Shown here in pieces: positions 1-8,232 of a stretch of DNA of 64,000 bases (its first letter is position 1; each line of letters opens with the position of its first letter). The notes under the pieces are model-generated. The model saw only the letters and a program-made list of their open reading frames with translations, was not told where the DNA came from and made no database searches. The position numbers and the translations under genes were made by a program. The stretch comes from Sulfurirhabdus autotrophica (lineage in GTDB: Bacteria; Pseudomonadota; Gammaproteobacteria; Burkholderiales; SMCO01), in contig NZ_SMCO01000005.1 of NCBI RefSeq assembly GCF_004346685.1, forward strand, positions 1 to 64,000, read 5' to 3'.

Positions 1-7
1 TGTTTTC

Positions 8-36
8 CTCGGTATCATGTATTTCGCAATACCGAG
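8..36 (+). terminator. hairpin, possible terminator of a gene upstream of the window
   Basis: CTCGGTAT (8-15) and ATACCGAG (29-36) form a perfect 8-bp stem with a 13-nt loop, followed by TATTTTCTC. It would end a plus-strand gene lying before the window. The following T-rich stretch is short, so a plain inverted repeat is also possible. Confidence 0.35.
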
Positions 37-52
37 TATTTTCTCAGGCAGA

Positions 53-71
53 AGGCTCACCACATGAGCCT
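53..71. repeat. perfect 7-bp inverted repeat
   Basis: AGGCTCA (53-59) and TGAGCCT (65-71) pair perfectly around the loop CCACA. The right arm ends in the in-frame TAG that closes the open frame of the LysM/M23 gene on its 5' side. It sits where the missing 5' end of that gene would be expected. No T-run follows. Confidence 0.5.
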
Positions 72-202
72 AGCTGAAGTTTGTTTATAATCAGGAAAAG
101 TTATTACCAATCAACTCTAACGACAGCACTAATACTCACACTGTAGTCAAAGGTGAAACGCTCACCAAAATTGCAAAAGATAGCGGCGTATCCGTCGCAG
201 AA

Positions 203-1075
203 TTGCAGAAAATTAACCACATAGCCAATCCAAACCAACTAAAAGCAGGTCAAAGGCTTGTCCTTTATACGGGTGACTATCTATGGCGCAGACCACCGAT
301 GGTAGTGATATCGGAATATATGCAAAAAATATTTAACATGAACCTGGCTGCCACCCCTGCTATTGTAGATCACAAGCGTAGTCATATAGTCTTACCTAAA
401 GGCAATGAAGCACAACAATACAACGGTGACAAAAATATCGTTGTTATACGTGGTGGCGCTACCAGTGCACAAGTTAACGCACGTAAGAAAGATAAAGATA
501 TTCCACACAAAACCGTGGTAAAAAATATCAAGAAAAAAGTAGAAAAGGCGCCAGTATCAACTACCACGCCGATAAAGGATGGGTTATTGTTTCCCCTGCC
601 AATCCGCCCTTTAGATGACTACCACACTGGGGAACGCAAATTTAATGCACCCCGTGGTATCCGGCGGCATGCGGGATGTGATTTATATGCCCCTCTAGGA
701 ACAGAAGTCCGGGCAATGGCTGATGGAGTCATTATTCAATGCTATGATTTTTACTGGCAAACCGACGCTATTGAGGTTGATCATGGTGATTTTATAGCAC
801 GATATGGCGAAATAAAACCACGCACGGATTTAGAACGCAATAAACTACGGGGGCAGGAAGTAAAGCGAGGGGATGTTTTAGGCTCAGTTGGTCATCTTAT
901 TAAAGCGAACGGGGAAAAATTCAAGTATACGATGTTACATATTGAATTGTATGGAAGTTCCACATCACCCCTTGGTGTAAATTCACATTTGTCCAATAAA
1001 AATCTGCCTCCATTTCAGCGCAGATCAGATTTAGCAGATCCAACAGCCACGCTAGATAAGTGTGTAATGACTTAA
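203..1075 (+). CDS. LysM + M23-like (LytM) peptidase-fold protein, 5' end damaged
   Basis: The frame is open from 74 but holds no ATG or GTG. The first possible start is TTG at 203, which lies inside a LysM domain: codons 134-260 read as a LysM repeat (HTVVKGETLTKIAK onward). So the signal peptide and first residues are missing, and the gene is probably truncated or mutated upstream. The C-terminal half (residues 150-260) is an M23 fold. Zinc ligands are visible as H156 and D160 (HAGCD) and H246 (LHIE). The two catalytic histidines of LytM appear replaced, with YGEI for the YAHL block and Met for the first His of HxH. By family logic this resembles degenerate LytM regulators (EnvC/NlpD class) more than an active endopeptidase. 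That is inference from motif alignment by eye. Confidence 0.6.
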   Translation: MQKINHIANPNQLKAGQRLVLYTGDYLWRRPPMVVISEYMQKIFNMNLAATPAIVDHKRSHIVLPKGNEAQQYNGDKNIVVIRGGATSAQVNARKKDKDIPHKTVVKNIKKKVEKAPVSTTTPIKDGLLFPLPIRPLDDYHTGERKFNAPRGIRRHAGCDLYAPLGTEVRAMADGVIIQCYDFYWQTDAIEVDHGDFIARYGEIKPRTDLERNKLRGQEVKRGDVLGSVGHLIKANGEKFKYTMLHIELYGSSTSPLGVNSHLSNKNLPPFQRRSDLADPTATLDKCVMT

Positions 1076-1092
1076 ATATATATGGACTTAAT

Positions 1093-1428
1093 ATGAAAAG
1101 ATTTTTGACCGTATTAGCAGCTTTTATTATGTTTAACACTCAAGTTTCGTGCAACGATGATCAAACTTCATTTGAAAAGGTATTTGACGTTATTGGTTCC
1201 CAACAAGTATTTCTTTCATCATTTGACCAATTGATGCAGCAATTAAATGGGCTATGTACTAAAAGTTCTCGCGCTACCAAAGTTCAATATAAATATGGCA
1301 ATATTGAGTGCACAAAAGATGTTGGAGCTGACTCATTTTCAATTTCAGGTGGTAATTATATTGGATTTATTCAAACGAGCTTTGTAGGGGCAGATAAATG
1401 TTCCTATGCAAAAAAAAACATTAACTAA
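1093..1428 (+). CDS. small exported protein of unknown function, frameshifted
   Basis: ATG 1093 begins a signal-peptide-like segment (MKRFLTVLAAFIMFNTQVSC), so the product is probably periplasmic or outer-membrane attached. The stretch before Cys20 is not a textbook lipobox. The frame stops at 1426-1428, just after a run of nine A (1410-1418). Removing one A joins it to an open frame that runs to TAA at 1583-1585, giving a product of about 163 residues with a Lys-rich C-terminus. I do not recognise the family. It starts 18 bases after the LysM/M23 gene and may have been co-transcribed with it. The coding character of the downstream frame suggests a recent frameshift, a sequencing error in the homopolymer, or slippage-controlled expression. 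Confidence 0.55.
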   Translation: MKRFLTVLAAFIMFNTQVSCNDDQTSFEKVFDVIGSQQVFLSSFDQLMQQLNGLCTKSSRATKVQYKYGNIECTKDVGADSFSISGGNYIGFIQTSFVGADKCSYAKKNIN

Positions 1429-1585
1429 GAATTTTGGAAAACCTAGTAAAGTTTCGAGTGAATGTGCACTTAAGTGGAAGTTGGCTCCTTTAAAAAAAGG
1501 TGGCCCACATAGATACGTTGGCTTCGAGACATCTAAAGAAGAAAACAAAATTTACTTTTCAATTGGTGAGGAACAGGGTCCGTAA
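1429..1585 (+). pseudogene. frame-shifted 3' part of the preceding exported-protein gene
   Basis: Read in the frame of ACA at 1418, the sequence is open to TAA 1583-1585 and encodes about 55 residues (TLTKNFGKPSKVSSECALKW and onward, ending in SIGEEQGP). It has no start codon or ribosome binding site of its own. It reads naturally as the continuation of the 1093 gene after loss of one A from the A9 tract. Confidence 0.5.
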
Positions 1586-1652
1586 ATGTATTACTAGCAG
1601 CGGATTTGAAGAGGAAATTATAGCTTAAAACCTAACCTAGTTTGCAAATACC

Positions 1653-1686
1653 GGTTTAAATTCAATTTCCACTTCGAATTTAAACC
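1653..1686. terminator. 11-bp inverted repeat between convergent genes
   Basis: GGTTTAAATTC (1653-1663) and GAATTTAAACC (1676-1686) are perfect reverse complements around a 12-nt loop. It lies between the convergent exported-protein and MFS genes, a usual place for a bidirectional terminator. Neither side has a T-run and the stem is AT-rich, so the role is uncertain. Confidence 0.4.
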
Positions 1687-1723
1687 CGCGAGCATTTAAA
1701 CCTTGAACAACTATTTATAAATG

Positions 1724-2962
1724 TCAGCTAGCACCCGTTTTAGAGTCGTTATCAGCCAATTGAGGATTCAGTTCCAGCACAACCTGAGAAGTACGTACCA
1801 TACCCACAAAATCTCGTTGTTCTTCTACCGGTACTGTTGCACTACTTGTCATTCTAATCAGGGCAAATACGCCTAACCCACCTAATGCCAAGGCGAAGTA
1901 AATCATGAGCCCTCCAGCTCCAACCTGATCCATCATGACACCGGCGACAGTTGGGCCGAGGGTGGCGCCAATGCCATAAATTAGTAACAAGCTGCTGGTT
2001 GCTTCGAGCATTTGCTCTGGTTGCAGATGGTCGTTTACATGGGCGACGCTCAGGCTGTAGATAGTGAACATAAATCCACCGAACAGAAACGACACCCCGA
2101 ACAATGTCATGGTGGAAAATCCAATGCTAGCATATGCTGAAATCGCCAGTATCATGCCTGTAAAAGTGACAAATGTGAGTACCACACGACGGTCATGCCG
2201 ATCTGACAGATGGCCGATTGGCCATTGCAATAGCATGCCGCCAATGATGGTGGCACTCATGTAGAAGGCTATATCTGAACTGGAAAGTTCGATACGTTGG
2301 GCGAATACGGCCCCCATTCCCCAGAACCCGCCATTTGCCAAGCCTGCGGTGAGGGTTCCCAGCACACCAAGTGGTGAAACTTTGTATAGGTGACGCAAAC
2401 TAATACTGGGTGTGTGAACCTGCGCTGGCTCTGCTATGCGAGTTAAGGCAATGGGTATAAGTGACAGCGAGAGCAGCACTGCTGAAAGCGCGAATGGGAT
2501 AAAACTTCCCACATCTCCGGCGAGGATCAGGTATTGCCCAAGCGCCATAGCCAGAAGAGTCACTGCCATATAGGTAGAAAACACCATGCCGCGTTGGTGA
2601 TTGCTGGTCATTGCGTTTAGCCAGCTTTCGATGACCATGTAAAGCCCTACCAGACAAAAACCTGTTACAAGTCGCAGCCCTCCCCAAGTCCACGGGTCTA
2701 TAAATAACACATGGAGCAATGCTGTACTAGAAGCGGTGGTCGCCAATACGGCAAAGGTTCGAATGTATCCAACACGACGGATTAATTGCGGAACCAGGAA
2801 GGTGCCCAACACAAAGCCAAGAAAGTATGCCGACATGATAATACCGGTTGCAGTAACAGGAAAGCCTTCCAATCCGGCACGCAGGCCTAGCGTTGTACCC
2901 ATAAGGCCAACACCTGCGAGCAAAATACCCATGCCAAGTAATAATGAAACGATAGATTTCAA
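1724..2962 (-). CDS. MFS transporter, YcaD-like
   Basis: A 412-residue major facilitator superfamily protein with about twelve hydrophobic segments. The family signature between segments 2 and 3 is visible (GFVLGTFLVPQLIRRVGYIR, residues 50-69), and a matching loop follows in the second half (GHLSDRHDRR). The overall sequence resembles the YcaD/YfkF group of small-molecule exporters, whose substrates are poorly known. The start used is TTG at 2962; no strong ribosome binding site is visible, and the next Met (residue 11) would cut into the first membrane helix. It stands alone, with a 549-base non-coding stretch on its 5' side. The substrate cannot be read from the sequence. Confidence 0.85.
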   Translation of the reverse strand: MKSIVSLLLGMGILLAGVGLMGTTLGLRAGLEGFPVTATGIIMSAYFLGFVLGTFLVPQLIRRVGYIRTFAVLATTASSTALLHVLFIDPWTWGGLRLVTGFCLVGLYMVIESWLNAMTSNHQRGMVFSTYMAVTLLAMALGQYLILAGDVGSFIPFALSAVLLSLSLIPIALTRIAEPAQVHTPSISLRHLYKVSPLGVLGTLTAGLANGGFWGMGAVFAQRIELSSSDIAFYMSATIIGGMLLQWPIGHLSDRHDRRVVLTFVTFTGMILAISAYASIGFSTMTLFGVSFLFGGFMFTIYSLSVAHVNDHLQPEQMLEATSSLLLIYGIGATLGPTVAGVMMDQVGAGGLMIYFALALGGLGVFALIRMTSSATVPVEEQRDFVGMVRTSQVVLELNPQLADNDSKTGAS

Positions 2963-3511
2963 ATGAACAGTTCTATTGAGGGTTTATGAAGCTGGCCCAG
3001 CATAGACAGGTTTTCGAAAACATGTATATGCTCATGCCAATGTCAGTCGAGAATATTCATTATTTCTGAACTGAATTTGAATTTTGTATGCAATCAATTT
3101 TACCCAGACGTAAGCGCTTTTAATAGAAAAAATTCCTACGCAGAATAACTATTGAGTATTGATATTATGTCATATTTTCGATGAGTCTGAAACGCGGCTA
3201 TCGGTATGCCGCCCAATCATTTGTTAGTCAATATTAAACAACTCGTTTGTTAAGGAGCATTCAAACACTTCAAATATATTTTAGTTTGTTTCATAGTGCA
3301 TCTACATTGTAATCATTCATAGTAACCAAACAGTTTCTTTTAAATTTCCAATTTTCCTATTTGCAATTCACTACTTAGAAAACCAATAGTATTAAAATAC
3401 TGGCCATACTTTCTATTTCTCTATACAATAATTTCAGCGCTTGGTAATTCTTCTGCGCCCTATTCATAACTGGTCTTCTTTATTTCTCACCCATTTAAAA
3501 GATTTTTAATT
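2963..3511. other. non-coding divergent spacer (549 bases)
   Basis: An AT-rich stretch between the divergent MFS and DsrE-like genes. It has no convincing reading frame. A small GC hairpin (GCGGC...GCCGC, 3194-3212) is present but too short and imperfect to name. Promoters for both flanking genes must lie here, but I see no hexamer pair good enough to call. Confidence 0.5.
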
Positions 3512-3847
3512 ATGAATATTGCCATCATTATTTATTCAAATGATTCAGAAACCGTCTGGAACGCATTTCGATTTGCCAATACATCCCTTGTCTATAGTAA
3601 TCAGGTCACGGTCTTCCTGCTTGGAAAAGGGGTGGAATCGGGTATGGTTAGCACGTTGCAATTTGATATACAGGAACAAATCAGCCTTTTTAAAGAAAGT
3701 GGCGGCCTTATGGTTGGATGCGGCGTGTGCTGTGAAAACAGAAAAGATGAAATGCCATCTCTCACCGAAGATCTCGATTGTGAAATGGGCTCTATGCAAC
3801 AATTGTATGGCATTGTGGCAGAAGCCGATAAAGTCATTACATTCTAA
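3512..3847 (+). CDS. DsrE/DsrF-like family protein
   Basis: A 111-residue cytoplasmic protein of the DsrE fold. It opens with a beta strand (MNIAIIIYSND) and has the Cys-rich loop typical of the family, with C70, C73 and C74 (GCGVCC) and C90. DsrE, TusD and YchN relatives pass persulfide sulfur on a conserved cysteine, and C70, C73 or C74 would be the candidate here. ATG 3512 sits in an AT-rich leader. The gene ends four bases before the next frame, so it is very likely co-transcribed with, and possibly translationally coupled to, the PAS-GGDEF-EAL gene. Whether it moves sulfur or acts as a small redox partner cannot be decided; no dsrAB, tus or sox genes are present. Confidence 0.8.
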   Translation: MNIAIIIYSNDSETVWNAFRFANTSLVYSNQVTVFLLGKGVESGMVSTLQFDIQEQISLFKESGGLMVGCGVCCENRKDEMPSLTEDLDCEMGSMQQLYGIVAEADKVITF

Positions 3848-3859
3848 ATATTGATTGGT

Positions 3860-6391
3860 ATGGTTGCCCTTCCCTCTCATCCCATCACGCTTAACACCAG
3901 CATATCCCCATTTTTAGAGCAATGCAAGGTTTATGACCTGTTACATTCAGCTGTTGCTATTCTTGATGGGCGTTGTTGTATCCTTTACGAAAACCCGGCT
4001 TTTTCAACGTTTAATCTTGCTGTGCGTGATGATGCGATACAGTTGAGACAATTACCCTCCCTTCTGGACTGCCCAGATATACAGGACTGGCTGAATCAGT
4101 GTCTTCAATCTGGCAAGAATCTCACACTGAAGAAAACTTTTTATTACTCCCCTCGAATAAAGGTTGATGTGACGCTTTGCGCTCGCCTCATTCTCACTTC
4201 AAACACAGATGAAACGGGTATTTTTCTTACATTGGGTGAAGAATCGATTGATTTTGACCGAAGCCACATTGCCCGTTCGCAGGAGTCGCATCGCTCGTTA
4301 ACAGAACGAATCAAAGCATTAGATAATGATAAGCGCCAAAATGAACGTCTCATTCGCGTGCTTCTGAAAGATGCCCCCTTTGCCATGTTATTGATGAACT
4401 CAAAACGTGAAATCATCCAGACCAATCGTGCGGCAGAACAGCTTTTTGGAAAAACGGCTGCTCAACTACTCGGCCAACCTTGTCAACAAGTTCTATCCTG
4501 TTACCAGAAATGTGGCCACTGTCCTGCAATGGCAACCACGCTGTCAATAGTGGCTGAAGAAATAACGGGACTAAAAAGTGATCTACAGATTATACCGCTC
4601 ATCAGAAACGCGGTGGTGTTGGACCGTGACACTGAGCCCCTCATCATTGAAGCATTTATTGACCTGACTGAACATAAGCAAACACAGGAAACCCTTAACC
4701 GTTTGAGCGAATTTAATCGCTTATTGGTTGATTCATCCGGGGAAGGCATATTTAGCGTTGATGTGGACCTGCATTGCACATTTGCCAACCAGGCAGCTGC
4801 AAGCATATTGGGTTACAAATCTGAAGATTTGATTGGCCAGCATATACATACCCTTTTCCACAGCAAGCAGGAAGATGGCAATTTATTACCCATAGAAGAC
4901 ATCCCGATTTACAAAGTGATTTCCTCTGGTTTAGGCATGGAGGCCAATGAGGTTTTCTGGAACCGAAATGGTCACGCTATTCCAGTGCAATACCAATGCA
5001 ATCCTATCCATGAATCAGGCAGTGTATCTGGAGCAGTTGTTGTTTTTCGGAATGTTTCTGAAGCACGTGCTACCGCTAAAAAGCTGGATTATCTTGCCAC
5101 ACATGATGCACTCACCGGCCAATTGAACAGACACGCTTTTGAACAACGATTAGCTAACGTCATCAAACATGCTTATGAGGACGAATTCAACCACGTACTC
5201 TGCTATATAGATCTGGACCAGTTCAAAATTGTCAATGACACATGTGGTCATGCAGCCGGTGATGAACTGTTACGTCAACTCAGTGAAATGATCCAAAACA
5301 ATCTGCGTAGAACAGACATATTTGCCCGATTGGGCGGTGACGAATTCGGGCTCTTATTCGCTAATTGTCCAATGGAAAAAGCGAAAGTACTGGCGCAAGA
5401 ACTACTTTCCCGCATTTCTGAATACCGCTTCAGTTGGAATAATAAACTTTTCTCACTTGGAGCCAGCATCGGCATGGCAGAGCTTAACCGGCACATCCCA
5501 GATACCAGCACTGCAATGAGTGCAGTGGATGCCGCATGCTACGTTGCAAAGGAACGGGGTAGAAACCGTCTGCATATATATCAGGCCAATGACCTGGATC
5601 TCAACCAGCGTCACATGGAAATTGAATGGGTTGCACGTATCAAAACTGCCTTGAACGAAGATCGATTTTTCCTCATGGCGCAATCAATAGTATTAGTAGA
5701 CCAACCCCATGTTCAACATCAGCATATGGAACTTCTGCTACGAATGTATGATGAGGAAGGAAAGATCATCAATCCTGGCTCTTTCATTCCTGCAGCTGAG
5801 CGCTATGGTTTGATGACTGAAGTGGATAAATGGGTGGTCAAGGAAGCGCTTAAACAATTAACACTGCACCCCCAGTACCTGCAACAAATTGTTCATTGCT
5901 GTATCAATTTATCCGGACAATCTATTTCGGACGAAAAATTCCTGGCTTTTCTACTGGAACAATTAGCCCAGCACCCAGCTGCTGCAAAACATTTATGTCT
6001 GGAAATCACAGAAACTGCGGCAGTAACCAATCTCTCCCATGCTTCACAATTCATGCGAAGCATCAAGGAGAAAGGTTGTTCATTTTCATTGGATGATTTT
6101 GGCAGCGGTATGTCTTCTTTCGCCTATCTGAAAAATCTTCCGGTAGATTTCCTTAAAATTGATGGTAATTTTGTACGGGACATTAATCATGACAAAGTCG
6201 ATTACGCCATGGTGGAAGCCATTCATCGCGTGGGTAACGTTATGGGCATCAAAACCATAGCAGAATTTGTGGAGAATAATTTAATACTGGGGCACCTGAA
6301 AGATATTGGTGTGGATTGTGCTCAAGGGTTTGGTATTCATAAGCCAGAACCTCTGGACAAATTTTTATCAAAAACCATCAACCCTGTTTAG
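3860..6391 (+). CDS. PAS-PAS-GGDEF-EAL cyclic-di-GMP protein
   Basis: A soluble signalling protein of 843 residues from ATG 3860; a TTG at 3851 is the other possible start. It has an N-terminal PAS-like region, a second PAS (about 170-285) with a Cys cluster (C208, C214, C218, C221), a third PAS (about 285-410), GGDEF (about 415-575) and EAL (about 590-840). The cyclase signature GGDEF is intact at 492-496. The phosphodiesterase half keeps LEITE, DDFGSG and LKIDG, but the eponymous motif reads E624-L-L. Both activities are therefore plausible. No membrane segments are seen. The upstream DsrE-like gene is nearly contiguous, which suggests a sulfur or redox input. The ligand of the PAS domains is unknown. 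Confidence 0.88.
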   Translation: MVALPSHPITLNTSISPFLEQCKVYDLLHSAVAILDGRCCILYENPAFSTFNLAVRDDAIQLRQLPSLLDCPDIQDWLNQCLQSGKNLTLKKTFYYSPRIKVDVTLCARLILTSNTDETGIFLTLGEESIDFDRSHIARSQESHRSLTERIKALDNDKRQNERLIRVLLKDAPFAMLLMNSKREIIQTNRAAEQLFGKTAAQLLGQPCQQVLSCYQKCGHCPAMATTLSIVAEEITGLKSDLQIIPLIRNAVVLDRDTEPLIIEAFIDLTEHKQTQETLNRLSEFNRLLVDSSGEGIFSVDVDLHCTFANQAAASILGYKSEDLIGQHIHTLFHSKQEDGNLLPIEDIPIYKVISSGLGMEANEVFWNRNGHAIPVQYQCNPIHESGSVSGAVVVFRNVSEARATAKKLDYLATHDALTGQLNRHAFEQRLANVIKHAYEDEFNHVLCYIDLDQFKIVNDTCGHAAGDELLRQLSEMIQNNLRRTDIFARLGGDEFGLLFANCPMEKAKVLAQELLSRISEYRFSWNNKLFSLGASIGMAELNRHIPDTSTAMSAVDAACYVAKERGRNRLHIYQANDLDLNQRHMEIEWVARIKTALNEDRFFLMAQSIVLVDQPHVQHQHMELLLRMYDEEGKIINPGSFIPAAERYGLMTEVDKWVVKEALKQLTLHPQYLQQIVHCCINLSGQSISDEKFLAFLLEQLAQHPAAAKHLCLEITETAAVTNLSHASQFMRSIKEKGCSFSLDDFGSGMSSFAYLKNLPVDFLKIDGNFVRDINHDKVDYAMVEAIHRVGNVMGIKTIAEFVENNLILGHLKDIGVDCAQGFGIHKPEPLDKFLSKTINPV

Positions 6392-6491
6392 GATTACCAC
6401 TAACCTCTAACGCCTGCTTTAATTTTGCTGGCATAATCTAAGTCTTACTCATATAAAATTGCTTTCATAGCTGCTTCAATTGTCTTGCAAA

Positions 6492-7517
6492 ATGAATCAA
6501 ACCAAACCGCCCATTCCCGTTACCCTACTTACTGGTTTTCTTGGCAGTGGCAAAACCACTTTGTTAAACCACTTTATCCGGCAACTGCCTCATACAGCCA
6601 TTATCATGAATGAATTTGGCGAAGTGGGACTTGACCATAAATTATTGGAAAAAACCCAAGGGCCTATTGCTCTGCTCTCTGGTGGATGTGTTTGCTGTAC
6701 AGTTCAAGGCACACTATCCCCCACGCTTAAAAACCTTTTTATGTCGGCCGCTAACGGCAGCATTCCAAACTTTGACCGCGTCATTATTGAAACCACAGGG
6801 ATAGCAGATCCTACACCTATTATCGATACACTGATTAATGAACGCTGGATAGCATCCCGGTTTCAACTGCAGGGAGTAGTAACGACGATCGATTCGGTGT
6901 TGGGTGAATTGCAACTGGATAGCTATCCCGAGGCAGTAAAACAGGTTGCAGTAGCTGACCGTTTGGTATTTACCAAGACAGACTTGGCGAGTTCAGGCCA
7001 GATAGAAGCCCTTAAATTGCGCGTTGCAATGCTTAATCCTGGCGCCCCAATGATTGATGTTATTAAAGGTGAAGTAGATCCAGCTGCCATTCTACACGCT
7101 AGCGCTTATAATCCTGCCAGCAATACTGATAACGTACAGAAATGGCTAGATAACGGCCACTTCAAGCCTATTAAACGCGGGGCTTTTGTGGCTACCAAAC
7201 TCATTCCTGGTGATGCTCATGATGACCGGATCCGCTCCTACAGCCTTTTTATAGAAGAACCCTTAGAGTGGGATAATGTTTATTCCGCATTGAATAAACT
7301 GGTGAGCACGCGCTCGAAGAATATTCTACGGGTTAAAGGGATCCTGAACCTGAAAGGAAAAAATACGCCAACCGTCATCCATGGCGTTCAGCACATCCTT
7401 TACCCCCCCGTTGAGCTACCCGCGTGGCCAGATGAAGACCATCGCAGTCGTCTGGTAGTCATCACTTACGATCTTGACAAGAATATTGCGGAAGAATTGT
7501 TGGAAAGCTTCAATTAG
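6492..7517 (+). CDS. COG0523 (CobW/ZNG1-like) metal-chaperone GTPase
   Basis: A G3E-family GTPase of 341 residues from ATG 6492. The P-loop is GFLGSGKTT near residue 15, the metal-binding CxCC motif is in SGGCVCC near residue 60, and the base-recognition motif is FTKTD. A CobW C-terminal domain follows (about 230-330). Relatives such as ZigA, YeiR, YjiA and ZNG1 bind zinc or cobalt and are thought to deliver metal to client enzymes using GTP. No cobalamin or nitrile hydratase genes are nearby and I see no zur box, so the metal is not fixed by context. It stands about 100 bases after the PAS-GGDEF-EAL gene and is convergent with the START-like gene. Confidence 0.88.
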   Translation: MNQTKPPIPVTLLTGFLGSGKTTLLNHFIRQLPHTAIIMNEFGEVGLDHKLLEKTQGPIALLSGGCVCCTVQGTLSPTLKNLFMSAANGSIPNFDRVIIETTGIADPTPIIDTLINERWIASRFQLQGVVTTIDSVLGELQLDSYPEAVKQVAVADRLVFTKTDLASSGQIEALKLRVAMLNPGAPMIDVIKGEVDPAAILHASAYNPASNTDNVQKWLDNGHFKPIKRGAFVATKLIPGDAHDDRIRSYSLFIEEPLEWDNVYSALNKLVSTRSKNILRVKGILNLKGKNTPTVIHGVQHILYPPVELPAWPDEDHRSRLVVITYDLDKNIAEELLESFN

Positions 7518-7559
7518 AAGGCTATCTGTACATTTCAATAATGGCAACCTAATTTGCGC

Positions 7560-8123
7560 TTAAGGGTTTGCTGCACGCTTTCTTCGCATGACTTCGTCAC
7601 GTGATTCCTGAAATTGCTCCCGGGTTTCATGTTCAATGAATAATTTACCTACTCCGGGTGGAATCCAGACACCAGGTATCGTATCAGCATGATAAATAAC
7701 GCGAGTCAGGTCTCCTTCGGTAATGAGCTGTGTTACCCCTTCCAGCTTGTGAATATTACCGCTAACCATATGGGTTTGAATTTTATTGAACGAGAACAAA
7801 TGAATTTCTCTGATTGATTCAAACGGAAATGATACCGGGCCATACTTTGCAATACCTTTCTGGGCAACCCGAAAAATATTTTCTGTTCGATCAATCACCT
7901 TACTCGATTGTAAATTACCAATAAAAGTAGACATATGATCAAAATCAGTCAAGACTTCCCACACTAATCTGGCGGGTGCCGGCACTGTAAAATTCACATC
8001 CACAAAGACATCTTCACCTTCAATCTGCACCTTCACATCAATATCTTTTTCAGCGCGCACATCAGCAATCGCTTGAGATTGGAATACCCACAACAACGCT
8101 AACATGAAAAGTAATTTATTCAT
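7560..8123 (-). CDS. exported SRPBCC/START-like protein
   Basis: 187 residues from ATG 8123, chosen because it gives a clean signal peptide (MNKLLFMLALLWVFQSQAIA). The mature part has the layout of a polyketide-cyclase/START-like hydrophobic cup, with ARLVWEVLTDFDHMSTFIGN near the N-terminus and a C-terminal amphipathic helix (FIEHETREQFQESRDEVMRR). Such proteins bind lipids or other hydrophobic ligands; here it should act in the periplasm. It is divergent, over 109 bases, from the SagB-type nitroreductase gene. A functional link is possible but not shown by the sequence. Confidence 0.8.
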   Translation of the reverse strand: MNKLLFMLALLWVFQSQAIADVRAEKDIDVKVQIEGEDVFVDVNFTVPAPARLVWEVLTDFDHMSTFIGNLQSSKVIDRTENIFRVAQKGIAKYGPVSFPFESIREIHLFSFNKIQTHMVSGNIHKLEGVTQLITEGDLTRVIYHADTIPGVWIPPGVGKLFIEHETREQFQESRDEVMRRKRAANP

Positions 8124-8232
8124 TTTATGAAGTAAACCTGTTCTGAATGAATGATAATTCCATTGATAAAATTCACTGTGCATAGCACTATGTTATAGCA
8201 CACCACTGTTGGTCTATATTGCTAAAATTTCA

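Noticed and set aside
3194-3212. GC hairpin in the MFS-DsrE spacer as an operator or terminator
   Set aside because: The stem is five bases with mismatches and does not lie next to either gene.
3519-3880. Several 70-111 codon frames on both strands over the DsrE-like gene
   Set aside because: They are shadows of the true gene; only the 3512-3847 frame has a family match.
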